A DNA stretch of 64,000 nt from Xestospongia muta (taxonomy: Eukaryota > Porifera > Demospongiae > Haplosclerida > Petrosiidae). Positions 13,070 through 23,835 of this stretch are shown here, in pieces. The notes beneath the pieces are model-generated. The model was not told where the DNA came from and did no database searches. It saw only the letters and a list, made by a program, of their open reading frames with translations. Made by a program: the position numbers and the translations under genes. The DNA lies in contig OY848917.1 in NCBI GenBank assembly GCA_963693285.1, positions 6,210,118 through 6,274,117 of the forward strand, written 5' to 3'. Each line of letters starts with the position of its first letter. The stretch's first letter is position 1.

Positions 13070-13890
13070 ATGCTCTCAACATTGGTTTCTTTATTAGCTG
13101 ATGAAATAAAATACTTCACTAATCAAGAACAATTGGTTGTTTGCTCGAGGTGTATAGCTGATGATTATGAAGTGTTTGAAGATTTTATAAGCCTTATATA
13201 GCTAGATGCATGATTTTTATATTATCTAACAAGTCTAGGAGTTTCTTTGGAGTATATTGGAGAGGAAAATGCTATGATGGGGCAAGGACTTTTAAAGGAC
13301 ATATCACTGGCATTTCAAAAGATTTCTTGATGAGAATGCCTATGCTATCCCTGTACATGTGCACTGCTTAGTACATTGTCTGACATTGTGCCTGTATGAG
13401 GTTCAGCTTTTGCAGAAGAGAGTTGTTTACAGTGTGAAAGGAGACCCTGGAATTGAAGAATTTACTAATCAACTATGTCAATAATAAAGTTGTTAAATCA
13501 CCTGAGATGTTATATAGCTTGTATGCATCTCATATAACTAGACGTGCAAAAACTACAGCTCAACCTGCAAATGCTTTTGGATACAACTAAAGCTTTAACA
13601 TTAGATGGTGTTCCAATTTGACAAGTTACAAGAATTCAGACAATCTCTAATGTTTTGAACAAACAGTCAAATATGAACAAAACTTTTCACAGAATTACAT
13701 ATTTAAAAAAAAAATTATTTGACAATTCCAGTAACAACATTGACTGCTGAACATCATTTCTCTGCTCTTAGATGTACAAAAACCTATTAGGAGAAGACAG
13801 ACACTACTCAATGAGAGAAGCAAGAAAAGAATATTGACAAACACTTTTAAACAGCTAAAAACAAAACAATTAAGGTGATGAATACCCAGT
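13070..13890 (+). mobile_element. hAT transposase relic
   Basis: The plus strand reads STLVSLLADE, FTNQEQLVVCSRCI and DYEVFEDF, the DUF4371-like core of zinc-finger hAT transposases. ENAMMGQG follows (the QGYDGA position). Near 13735-13790, TTLTAEHHFSALRCTKTY matches the C-terminal dimerisation region (usually TAERSFSALRRLKTY). Frameshifts and stops are frequent. Related shorter relics start at 33683 and 42141. Confidence 0.7.
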
Positions 13891-14299
13891 ATCATCGTTA
13901 TGCTTGTGAGCAAAGAGTAGTTAGGAATGGCCATCATGACTCCTTAGAAGAAATGCCAAAGTTTAAGTCAAAGAAGAAATCAAAGACTGTGAGTGATCAG
14001 TACATATCTATCTCCATGTAAAGTTTCTGATATTCATGGAATATATCACTCAATTATAACAGATAATATCTATTGCAAATTAAGTTACTTTAAAAGACTA
14101 AGTATATGAAGAAGATAAAGACATTATATTATAAGTGCTTCATGAAAACTTACAGAGGTAGGACTGATTACATTGCTTCTATTGTTCATTTATGTAAAAG
14201 CTTATTCAATGATGTATCAAAAAGTGAAATAAAGAATTATGGTATTATATTTAATTGTAAATATGACAACTACTATTGGTGTTGATTCAATTCTCTGCA
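13891..14299. other. Spacer between hAT relic and type I remnant
   Basis: The first part is repeated near 42370-42530, so it probably belongs to the hAT relic tail. Around 14250-14310 is a single diverged copy of the 67-bp unit that is tandemly repeated at 34254-34594. No gene is seen. Confidence 0.45.
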
Positions 14300-15045
14300 G
14301 TTTCATTTGCAAAGTTCTCAAAGTCAAAGAGAAAGAATCACTTACTGGTGTAGAATCCGTTTTAAAAGCTGAAGAAAAGACTATCAATATGAGCCAATTA
14401 ACCCAAGGCCACTTTAAGAATGTCTTGATGAAAGGAGATCGTCAACTTTGTTTGATAAGCTAGATCTTTCTGAGTCTCGTGCACATGTTGATATGACTCA
14501 ACAATACAGGTCCATACCAAGAAAGTTAGAAGTGTTGCATATTAGTCTTTCTGATAAGTACATTGATATGACTAATGTGACACATGAGAAAATGTCTTTA
14601 CCAAGGACATTGGACAAGGCTTCTCAAGATCATCAGGCAGAAGGTGACCAAGATATATCACACCACCTACAAGAAGGTAAACACAAAGTTGATATCACTT
14701 AAAATCTTTTCATAAATTTTCAATGTATTTATTGTGTTTCACAGGTACTGAATTTTCAGCAAAGATCATATAATCTTTGAAAAAATATAAAACTATAATT
14801 TCTCAGTACACTGTAGAAGAGGTAATAAAATTAGTAAATCTCTAAACAATATTTGTAATATCATTACATTAGGTTCAAGAGTTACTCGATGAGTTGCATA
14901 TGAGTTCATACAAGGACGCATTCAAGAAAGAACAAATTTCAGGATGTTTTACTGATAGAGCTTGATGAAGACGTGTTGGAAAATGAATTAGCAGTCACAA
15001 GAAGAGTTGATCGAATAACATTAATGAAATTGATTGAAGGTTGTA
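14300..15045 (+). pseudogene. Type I CABIT-SAM pseudogene (3' half of a gene 1 copy)
   Basis: This matches gene 1 from the end of exon 1 onward. GVESVLKAEEKTIN and LDLSES.AHVDMTQQYRS are readable, with the first YxxM reduced to HVDM. Exon 1 is then fused to exon 2 (SDKYIDMTNVT) by a deletion that removed the intron. The third exon has a small insertion with a stop. The SAM exon has an extra T in the GGATGTTTTACTG run, which shifts the frame. The CABIT part is missing. Sequence after 15045 passes straight into the gypsy relic. Confidence 0.8.
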
Positions 15046-16250
15046 GGTAGCAAATTCATGAGAAGTGAACTGTAGGCCATTATCGATCAGACATGAACCA
15101 TTCAGGTAAACCTAAGAAAAAATATGTCATATAACTTTGATTGTTGCAGAAGTTGATGTAGATGATATTTCCCAGACTTCTGGCTATAGTAATTGTCAAT
15201 TACAAGCAAATAGATTTTGCCCTACAATGGTCCCGCAAATCAACATGGACACACTGCTATGACTAACTTGACCAAGACCAAGGACGTAATGGTGAGTGAG
15301 GAGGAGTTAAGATTTGGTTAACTGCCTAGTATCTTTATCAATTAAGGGCCACCATACAAAGCTTCTAGCAACTTGTTTCACCTTATTCATGTCCATGTAA
15401 CTGATATATTATTCCTCAAGAACTCTATGTCTAAGCTTCGAGACACCACTACACATATATCCCACATGACACATTAATACTCTATAATTATACTTAGCTC
15501 ATTTGAATGATGGTAGTATGGCTTTAGCTCTTCTGATATGTCAGCTTGTCATCCATATTTTGAATTATGAAGAACTGTACTGACTATAAGGTCATTATGA
15601 ATGATGGTCTGGAGCTCAGTACAAGTGACAGACAACAAACTAATTTGAGGAAGATTAAATATAGTCAATGCTCCTTCAGCTAGAGTGGACTCATCCTCGG
15701 AATTTGATTATGAAAGGTGAGATAACCCATTGGTATTTCCATAGGGCCTAGTAGATATAAATATAATGTCATAATGGTAAGAAGACAAAAGTATAGCTAT
15801 TGCTGTAGTCAAGCAGCTGTGAAAGGAGGGATATATTTATGAGAACCACAAACAGTAGTCATTGGCTTGTGGTCAGTGATTAGGGTAAATCCCTACCACA
15901 TAAATACTGGTTAAATGTCTTTACTCAAAATATTAATAAATCATTTCCTTCTCAATTTGAGACTAATTCTTTATTGACTTTGATAGGGTTTGAAATGCAA
16001 AAGCTATAGGTTTATGATGTTTTTATCCAAAGACGAGCTTGGCTATAACAAATTCAGGAGCAAGGTGTAGGTAGTCCTTTGTAAGATAGTTAAAATGACT
16101 GGCACTTTCTTGTCTGACACATCATTTGCTACGAAGAACAGATTGACTCTCTTGGTATATGTAGGCTGTGAATGACTTTGTCAATGGGTCAACAAACTCT
16201 TGCATTTTACCATATGTGGTCTTAACTGCCATCTTTGTTGCTATAGTCAT
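15046..16250 (-). mobile_element. Second copy of the Ty3/gypsy relic, internally deleted
   Basis: Positions 15046-16010 match 4970-5870 (integrase and RNase H part). 16010-16250 match about 7160-7370 (gag start). The reverse transcriptase middle is missing. The junction near 16010 is therefore an internal deletion of about 1.3 kb relative to the first copy. The duplicated order (type I gene, gypsy relic, type II gene) shows this copy arose by array duplication and not by new insertion. Confidence 0.75.
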
Positions 16251-17029
16251 GTTTGTGCTGGTTACTGTAGATTTATTCGGATTCAAGACAAATGATCACA
16301 GACTCAAAACAAATAAAGATTAGCAATGATGAACACATAGGTACTAAACTGAGCATGCTCAAACTGTAACAGTATTCATAAATAATTTAGTAACACACAC
16401 TACACAATAGTAAGCTCTGTCAACAAGTTTAATGATAGTTGTATGATGCTTAATTGGAAAAGTACACTTAGAATCAACTTTTAGCTACAAAGTCATAAAA
16501 TTTGTTAGAGTCTGTACAACCTCTACACGAGAATTTATTTAAGTTATATATATAGCATCAATCAAAGGTACATGGTTACCTTCTAACAAATTTGTTAGTG
16601 TCAGCTTGCCATGAATATACCAGTATCCCTTCTTTCCTAATGAGATTCTGTCTGTCACAGACTGTCTTGTCTATAAATACTAGCGTCTATTTGCTGTACA
16701 ATGAAATATCAATACAATAACATGCTCTCAGTTCTTCATCTTGTTGAATAGCCACCAGGCCCACCACATACAGTTTTTGATGAGCAAGCAAAAATCTGCA
16801 TATTGTAGAAATGTCTGCACTGACATAAAAGTCTTCTTGAATCTCAGTCTGTGTTTCTCAGTAAATGAAATACTTTCTATGTGATAATATATGTAGCAGT
16901 CCCTGCTCGTTTACTTTGGAATTGGGCGAATGGGCGTCTACTTGTTGTTGCGAGGCAACCAGACTATCACGTTTTGATGACATAATAGTTATTTACTTCC
17001 GGCAAGATTAGGTAAGAAAAAAGCAGGAT
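16251..17029 (+). promoter_or_regulatory. Upstream region of gene 3
   Basis: A near copy of 7371-8184. The inverted repeat is a perfect 16-bp palindrome here (CTAACAAATTTGTTAG, 16583-16598). TATAAATA is at 16672-16679. At 16947-16959 there is GTTGCGAGGCAAC, an inverted repeat kept before genes 4 (35275) and 5 (43351); it resembles an RFX-type X-box. Regulatory roles are inferred. Confidence 0.5.
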
Positions 17030-19408
17030 ATGTCAAGATCTGTTACTCTTAGAGAGCTGGTGACACAATATAAACATCAATTTCCTCTTCTCGTGTCTAT
17101 TTCAAAGTTAAAAAATCCCGTTGGCAGTGACATCTCTATACAGAAAGGGAAGCTACTCTATGTACATTTCCATAAAGAGTTTTATACAGTCGACATCAAG
17201 ACCAGTGATGGTGTAAAGTACAAAGTACCCCTTCGGTCATCACTTTCTTGTAGCGTGTTATATCAACCTGACAATAACGTAACAAGAGCAAAAACTGGCT
17301 ATGTTTTTAGGAATGTTTCTGAAATCATTTGTGCTAAACCACTACCTAAAATGTTGTATGTTGAAGTTGGCTATTTAAGTCCCAATGGTGAAGAAACATC
17401 AAGTGTTGAAGAGGGTGAAATTCTTATAGTAAATGGTGTGAGAAGTAGCAATGACATGAAGGTTTTAGAGTGTATGAATGTTAATACGAGTGAGGTCAAA
17501 CTTCTTGAAGAAACATGTAGTGCAACATTTTTTACAAAGTCAGCTCACTTGAAAGTGGACTTATCAGAAGTTATACAACACCTCTCTTTACCAGTGCCAG
17601 TACTCTTTTATGTGCCCGATGATAGTCAGGTCTCTAGTGAGCTTGTTTGTACTATAACAGGCAAGTCTCTTTCTCAATCTCTCATCACTTCATTCTACGA
17701 CAAGAATCTCTATGACAACGATTTTCAAGAGGTTATTGAGATAGTGACTGATGCTTTAGTTAAGGTGAAAGTAATTTCTTTACCTGCTTCTGAAAAATTT
17801 GAACTTGAAAAATCAACATTTGATCTTCTAAAAGGATTCTCACCAGCTGTAGTAACAGAAGTAATAGCTGATGTGTCTACTCCAGTAGATACTAAACTTC
17901 AAACAGAGTTGTTTAGGTACATGAAAGAGGATATTTACTGGTGTGAAGAGGTTGTAAAGCCAGAATTATCCTCATTAAAGGGTCGCACATTATCTTTAAA
18001 AAATGATCCATTTGACAATACTCAGACGTCACAAGAATCAAAAGAAGCAGAAGCAACTCTACCACTTCTGATTTTTGATGAACAAGAAGACGAAATATAT
18101 GAAGAAGTCGAACCTTTAATTAATCTTGACTATAACACATCAAGAGTGACGATCCCAGTACCATTATTTGTACATGACAGAGATTCACCAGAGAGTACAG
18201 AGTATTCTTATACTAAATTTGAACGTCTTGATTCTACATCCAGTCATAGCTATCTCTCAAGAAAATCTACAGAAGTTCCAACCCCTATTACTGGTCATTT
18301 ACTATCATTTTCTCCCAGCAGTGTAGGTGATCAAGTTGTTTATGGTCAAGACCATTTGGATACAGGCTAGTTGTGTTATAATATTATCTTAAAAATAACA
18401 GATATTTTATTTTAGATGCAAATAACGTATCATCTAAAGTGCATGACACTAAAACAATCTATCACAATATGCAACAACTGTATTCCACAGAAAAGGTAAT
18501 ATTATAATATTAATGTAATAATTGCTTGGTTTATACCATGCATGTATAAAAACCATAACATGATATAGTAAGTAGTTTATCTTATGTATTCATGTTGATA
18601 TTACATCAGAAACTCATTGAGCTGTCAGTTAACATAATTGTTTTACTTTGGATCACTATTATATACTACTGCATGATTTTATGTTTTTTAAAGAAATCTA
18701 ATTTGGAAACATTTCATGACATCAAAATGCCACAGCTACTACCAGAACAAGTTCAACGAAATGTTACCTTGCAGCCACAACTTGAATCTTCAGATCAAAC
18801 ACTTCATTATTCTGTGAGTACCAGTCTTGCAGGTTTACCTCCTCAGCAATATCCTGCTCCTATTAAATCAATACCGTCACCACAATCTGGCCCTCCATTG
18901 AATTGTCCCTTTACTGTTAACTCTCAAACTTTGGGTAGAAGTCAAAACAAGACCAAACATGATGCTGTTCAAACTATTGGTTGGAGTAACAGTTTGAGTA
19001 TAGGTATGTGATTTTAGTTATACTAACAATATAGTTTTTCACATTATCATTACTATGTATAGATAGCAGTTTACAAAAGGAAACTGTAGATGAAGAGGTT
19101 AAAAAATACAATCAAGAGAGATTGCAACAGTATACAATGAAGGAGGTAATCATGTACAATGTATGTGATTAATGATTTATTCTTTAATTGAGATACATAA
19201 ATTTTACAATTTCTTAATTTAATAGGTCCTAGGTTTGTTGGATAAACTGCATTTAAGCAAATACAAGGAAACATTTGAAGAGGAACAAATCACAGGATCT
19301 TTGCTGCTAGAAATTGATGATGAGATCTTAAAAGAAGATTTAGGAATTCATAGAAAACTTGATCGTCTTAAGATAATGAGAGTGATTCAGGGACGTGTGT
19401 CTTTATAG
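17030..19408 (+). CDS. CABIT-SAM adaptor-like protein, gene 3 (type II linker)
   Basis: Five exons are inferred: 17030-18365, 18416-18495, 18694-19003, 19063-19145 and 19226-19408; the product is 663 aa. It is a close copy of gene 2 with the same exon phases. Intron 1 again has a GC donor (CAG|GCTAGT) followed at once by an in-frame TAG. CABIT cysteines are C74 and C163 (ETCSATF). The YxNM site in exon 2 is YHNM (Y461), keeping N+2 and M+3. The linker has EIYEEVEPL near residue 358. SAM is residues 604-663, with DKLHLSKYKETFEEEQITG. An alternative in-frame acceptor after CAG at 18609 would add 28 residues with a hydrophobic core (IIVLLWITIIYYCMILCF). Exon 3 is 12 bases shorter than in genes 2 and 4, a frame-preserving loss. 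Confidence 0.85.
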
Positions 19409-19570
19409 TATCTTGCTACTTTGTAACTATATCACATTAAATATCCTGTGCATTTTTTAATTGAACGTATGAAATATATTTGTGGTTGTTTTTTCATAAA
19501 GCCGTTTGTCTTGTATTGTTTATTTTATTGTATGTGTGGATGTAATTTGTTTTATCCTAATTATAATATG

Positions 19571-19772
19571 ACCTGATTTGTGAAATGGGATTACTTTTAT
19601 CAAACTATTAAAAACACTTACCTGTATGTAAGAAATTTTTAAATAAAATGCTTACTAAATTTTGCATTTCAAATTATCTATTTTTTTAAATGTATGGTTG
19701 TGTATACAACAACTACATGTTTCTGAGATGTTTTAACAGAAGTGGTCCCTTTTTGCAAATCATCAACTCACA
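19571..19772. mobile_element. MITE, ACCTGATTTG family
   Basis: About 200 bp with imperfect terminal inverted repeats. The left end ACCTGATTTGTGAAA pairs with the right end TTTTTGCAAATCA. Related copies are at 38050-38205 (partial), 38945-39180, 39210-39450 and 46588-46820. The interior is shared with the 46.6-kb copy. Confidence 0.65.
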
Positions 19773-19928
19773 TATATATCACCTACTTGTTAATCATTAT
19801 TAATAGCAAATTCATAGCTAAAAAGGAGTCACTACAATATGAATCTAGAATTCATGTGAACTACTCACTATAGAATTTGTGGTATGTTGTACTACATGCA
19901 ATATACAGGTTGATTATAGTAGAATGTA

Positions 19929-20206
19929 CACTGTAAAAATTGATTTGTTGATTTAACCAATATATTGTTATACAGGTTGTATGAAGCAAACTTAGTATGA
20001 TGTAAAAGTAAGCATAACATTGTTGTCATTACTAATGTGTTACTATTTATGTAGCTAGTAGTACATTAGTAATAAAAACAGTATTTACTTTTATATTATA
20101 CTGACTTTACTACAACCTATATAACAATATATTGGTTAATATTACAACCTAGCTACATAAATAGTAACACATTAGTAATTAAATCAACAAATCAATTTTT
20201 ATAGTG
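19929..20206. mobile_element. 278-bp nested inverted-repeat element
   Basis: The outer arms (about 26 bp with one mismatch, including AATTGATTTGTTGATTT) close at 19929 and 20206. Inner arms containing AACCAATATATTGTTATA and its complement lie at about 19954 and 20136. Single ends of this family (TTAAATCAACCAATCAG) occur near 38465, 45900, 46100 and 51780. Confidence 0.65.
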
Positions 20207-21135
20207 TGAATTACTGACTGATATAATTTGTCTGCATGTTTTAATGTTACTTGTATAAAGCAATATAATTATACAGCAAATACTTCATGTACAGTTTGCA
20301 TTCCATAAAAATCAAGTGATTAATTACAAATAGTTAGTTAGTTAAAGTAATATATTTTGTATTGAATATTGATATTGTCTGTAGGATAAGACATCAACCT
20401 TTAAAACTTTCATTTAGAATTATAAGCATTGTCTGTCGATGTCCAAAGAAGTCAATTAGATTTTATTACCTTGCAATGCTAAGCAAACACATTTGAAGCA
20501 GAATTGCTTACAGTTCTAAAGAATCAAGCTCATTTCTATTGATCAACATGTTGTTTGTATATTTTTATTAAAAACAAAATGATGCTTAGGGACTCTATTT
20601 TCTTATACTGACTTTAACACTGACATTATTAGCCATAAATAGTATTAAATGAATTAACTACATGACACTATACTTGCAACACCCAGTCCATGTGACTCAT
20701 GTGCACTAAGTCAACTAATGAACCATAACATGCTGCCTGCTACTATAAGACAGGAAATGTGATAAGTATCTATTTATTTCAACTACAATAGCCCCGAACT
20801 AGAAGGTAGGCCAGCCTATATCATAAATTAATATTATGTAAATAACTTAGGGCTGGAGGATTTTCAGAAGTTGAAGTCAGCCCTGAGGCCGAATAGCAGA
20901 TCAGAGTCACGATTTTACTATAAACACTTTATCTTTTATTTTACGATTCTTCAGACAGTGAGCCACTATCTTTTTAAACTTTTGTACAAATAATACTCAA
21001 TCAACATCAATGTCTACTATGACTTCTATAGTATGCATCATGAATCATTAATAACAAGCACAGATAGTACTTTTTGTAACAGGTCAAGCTGAGGTTTAGA
21101 AAACTTTGTCAACCGAACAACATTGATATCCTAAA

Positions 21136-21264
21136 GGCAGTGTCTATTTTTCCGGCAGGAAATGTATGCTTTTGTTATGTATTAAACTGATCCCCACCCC
21201 CTAAACCTTAACCTACCTTTATACAACAAAGTATACATTTCCTGCCGGACAAATAGACACTACG
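21136..21264. mobile_element. 129-bp MITE with 9-bp target-site duplication
   Basis: The ends share AGTGTCTATTT, CCGGCAGGAAATGTAT and its complement. TATCCTAAA flanks it on both sides (21127-21135 and 21265-21273). The paralogous position near 12550 lacks the element. A 9-bp duplication is typical of Mutator-like elements. Confidence 0.8.
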
Positions 21265-21420
21265 TATCCTAAAATGATCGTTAAAAAGGTATGGACTAGG
21301 ACAAGACTGTCATAAGTGAGACTTTTTATCATGATGTTACAATACTTACCCATGGATAAACTTTTGCCAAGTGAAAACATTTGCCATATAATTATTAGTC
21401 AGTCAAAATGTCTGTCATCT

Positions 21421-21720
21421 GAAGTCTTGACAGCCATTAGCCGGAGCAAGTTATCCAAAATTTTAACCCCTTTTTTGTTCTTATTGAATTCTCTCACGTC
21501 AGCAGAAGTTCTATCTTTAATAGAGGGTTTCCTCTAACTATCTCTGATCTACATCCACCAAATACTGTTGATGTTTCAGGAGGTTCCAGTTTGATGATGG
21601 AGCAGCGACCAGGGCAATTGGAATCATTAACTGCTTTGTTTACTGGTTTGAGTACACAAGAGTTGCCACATGAAGAGACCACTCTTCAAAATCAGATAAC
21701 TGTTGTAGAAGTAAAAGAAC
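21421..21720 (+). mobile_element. Probable hAT C-terminal relic
   Basis: The frame reads LTAISRSKLSKILTPF and then LTSAEVLSLIEG. The first phrase matches TAISRRKLSTFLTRF at the tail of the 31.4-kb hAT relic (minus strand there). A related nucleotide motif around GTTATCCAAAATTTTAA occurs near 27390 and 51560. After a frame change there is GLSTQELPHEETTLQNQ, which I do not recognise. The assignment rests mainly on the shared motif. Confidence 0.4.
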
Positions 21721-23306
21721 ATAGTGAGATATGACTAGTTCAAAGTTTGCCTTAGTAAGTTCTACTATTACTATGTGTTACTTACTCTATATTGGTATAG
21801 AGTGTTCATATGTTTATTAGAACTACTGGAATAATTGGACATGGACTACTGGCAGGTAAGTATTATCTATTCATACATCTATCTAATGTACTACATAGCT
21901 ATCTACAATATCTATCTATCTCTATCCATCAATTCGTCTATCAACTATAACTTCATCTGTCGGTATTCATCACCTTGGTTTTATCAATGAGTGTCCTTAT
22001 AGTGGGTTTAGTAGTACTTGGTATGAGTACAAGATTAGAATATAGAACAAGCATCCTGAAATTATGGAAGCTGAGGACAGACATTCCAATTCCTATCTCT
22101 TATTTTAATCAAATGGGATTATATGGAGTTGGAATGTACATCCTCGGCTTCCGTAAATAACACTCATAGAATATACAACCAAAATTAGGAACCCAACCCA
22201 ACTGGAAACATCTCACTGATGCTTGATTCTAAGAGACAGTTCATGGTGCTCCTGCTCTTTGTTTTATTAATAACAATAAAGCCTAGAAATGGCATATATA
22301 CAAAGAATGGAATAAGGAATAAGAAATTGAAAGTTATCGAGGTCGTTAATTGGAATTTTTAAAATACGCAAAGATGAGCAAAAGAAACAGGAAATAGGAA
22401 TTGGAATGGCCATCCTCGGCTTTCATATGAAATAGAGTTTCCTTGAATCTTAATTCTTTCTTCTTTTCTATAGGCTTGATGTATTGACTGGAACAAACAG
22501 TTTTTCAATTATACCTCTCCTCATAGTCAACAGTCTCCATTATGTTGCTAATAGTCAGCAAAGCCCACAACTGTTTGGTTAGCTCTTAGTATAACAAGAA
22601 TCTTAACTGGTCCTTGGCTGATGGACCCTTAGTCCAGATAGAAAGTAAGTACATGTATATGTAAGAAGTGGTATGGTCTAGTTCATGTATGGACTGGAGG
22701 GTAAAGGACATATATCTAAGAAAAATAAGGTTTAAAAGTGTCTATAATGAAGACATGGTTTTAAAATGTGAGCCTCTCTGTAGCCTGTACTGGACGCTTT
22801 GGGATATTAACATGAACTGGATCAGGACACTGAGGAGAGTTCAATATAGAGGATGTTCTTAGTTTAGAATATATTATTATGAGAATAAAATGTGATTACA
22901 CCATTAAGAAGATATTGTTTTAAATAAATAAGAAGAGATTACTGGTATTAAAACTAGACCACCAAATAAACTTTGTAAGATTCTCTTTTTTCAGAATATC
23001 TGTGGAATCTTTATCAAACCAGTCTACAGACCAAGACAAACCAGTTATCCTAGTTTACCCTGAAATATCTGCGCTTTTAAAATGAATCACACTTTCCACA
23101 TAATCTATTTTTTGCATACTACTGCATTATCTAAAACAAATTTGGATCAGGATGAGGATATTCCATGTTTTATTAAATTTATACTTAAAAATGTTCATCA
23201 AGCATCTGGATACAAAGCTAAGGCAATGAATTATAATTGTTCAATTGATTTTAGGTGTACATTTTAATTGTAGTTTGTTGATATCCTACTACCCACTATC
23301 ATGTTT
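21721..23306. other. Unassigned region with an inverted-repeat family
   Basis: Two pieces of a repeat with inverted ends (GGAAGCTGAGGACAGACATT and its near complement) lie at about 22066-22154 and 22320-22430. The same family lies in the second introns of genes 6 (about 46975-47275) and 7 (about 52400-52980). Open frames of about 60 codons exist but show no domain and overlap repeats. No gene is called. Confidence 0.45.
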
Positions 23307-23310
23307 GTTA

Positions 23311-23835
23311 TTCTTTTAAAAAAAGAATCAATTGCTAATAGTTACGTAATAGACACAGACAAGTATCAAACAAGTTGGACTCAAACCCATACTAATAGAC
23401 TCATTCTGATACTTTATAACAGAGTCCTTTACATCAATTGGTGAGCCCTGGAACTCAGTTGTATGTTCAATTTTTAAAAGAAGTGTTATAAAATTGTGTG
23501 TAGACACTGAACCCTAAACTTCTTAAATAGTTAAAAAAATTAAATGATAAATAAAGGTTAATTGTTCTTTTAAAAAAGAATAATTTGTTTGCTAATAGTT
23601 GTGTAGTAAACGCAGACACTGAAACAAGTTGGACTCAAACCCATACTAATAGACTCATTCCGATACTGCATATCAGAGCTTTTACATCACTTGGTGAGCC
23701 ATGGAACTCAGTTGTACGCTCAATACATGATAATGATGGCACAAATTTAATGCTATGTGTAGACACTGAAGCCTAAACTTCTTAAATTGCTTAAATTGTT
23801 TTTAAAAAATTAAACGATAAATAAAGATTAACTTT
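23311..23835 (-). repeat. Two tandem copies of a tRNA-derived SINE-like unit
   Basis: Units of about 254 and 270 bp begin at 23311 and 23565, each opening with a TTCTTTTAAAAAA-type inverted repeat. On the minus strand each contains a tRNA-like A box (TGGCTCACCAAGTG in the second copy) and a B box (GGGTTTGAGTCC), spaced as in a tRNA. The tRNA-like parts are about 23372-23458 and 23626-23711. No functional tRNA cloverleaf is claimed. Confidence 0.6.

Larger units (their letters stand above)
19409..21420. repeat. 3' flank of gene 3 with several small inverted-repeat elements
   Basis: No gene is seen. The stretch contains a MITE at 19571-19772, a 278-bp nested inverted repeat at 19929-20206, the duplicated flank block at 20350-20640, the second duplicated block from 20670, and a 129-bp MITE at 21136-21264. 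Each is listed separately. Confidence 0.6.

Noticed and set aside
22668..22862. 64-codon open frame MVWSSSCMDWRV...
   Set aside because: No recognisable domain, no paralogue, in a repeat-rich stretch; length is unremarkable.
23372..23458. Functional tRNA gene
   Set aside because: Only box-like tRNA similarity in a repeat; the arms do not pair into a clean cloverleaf.
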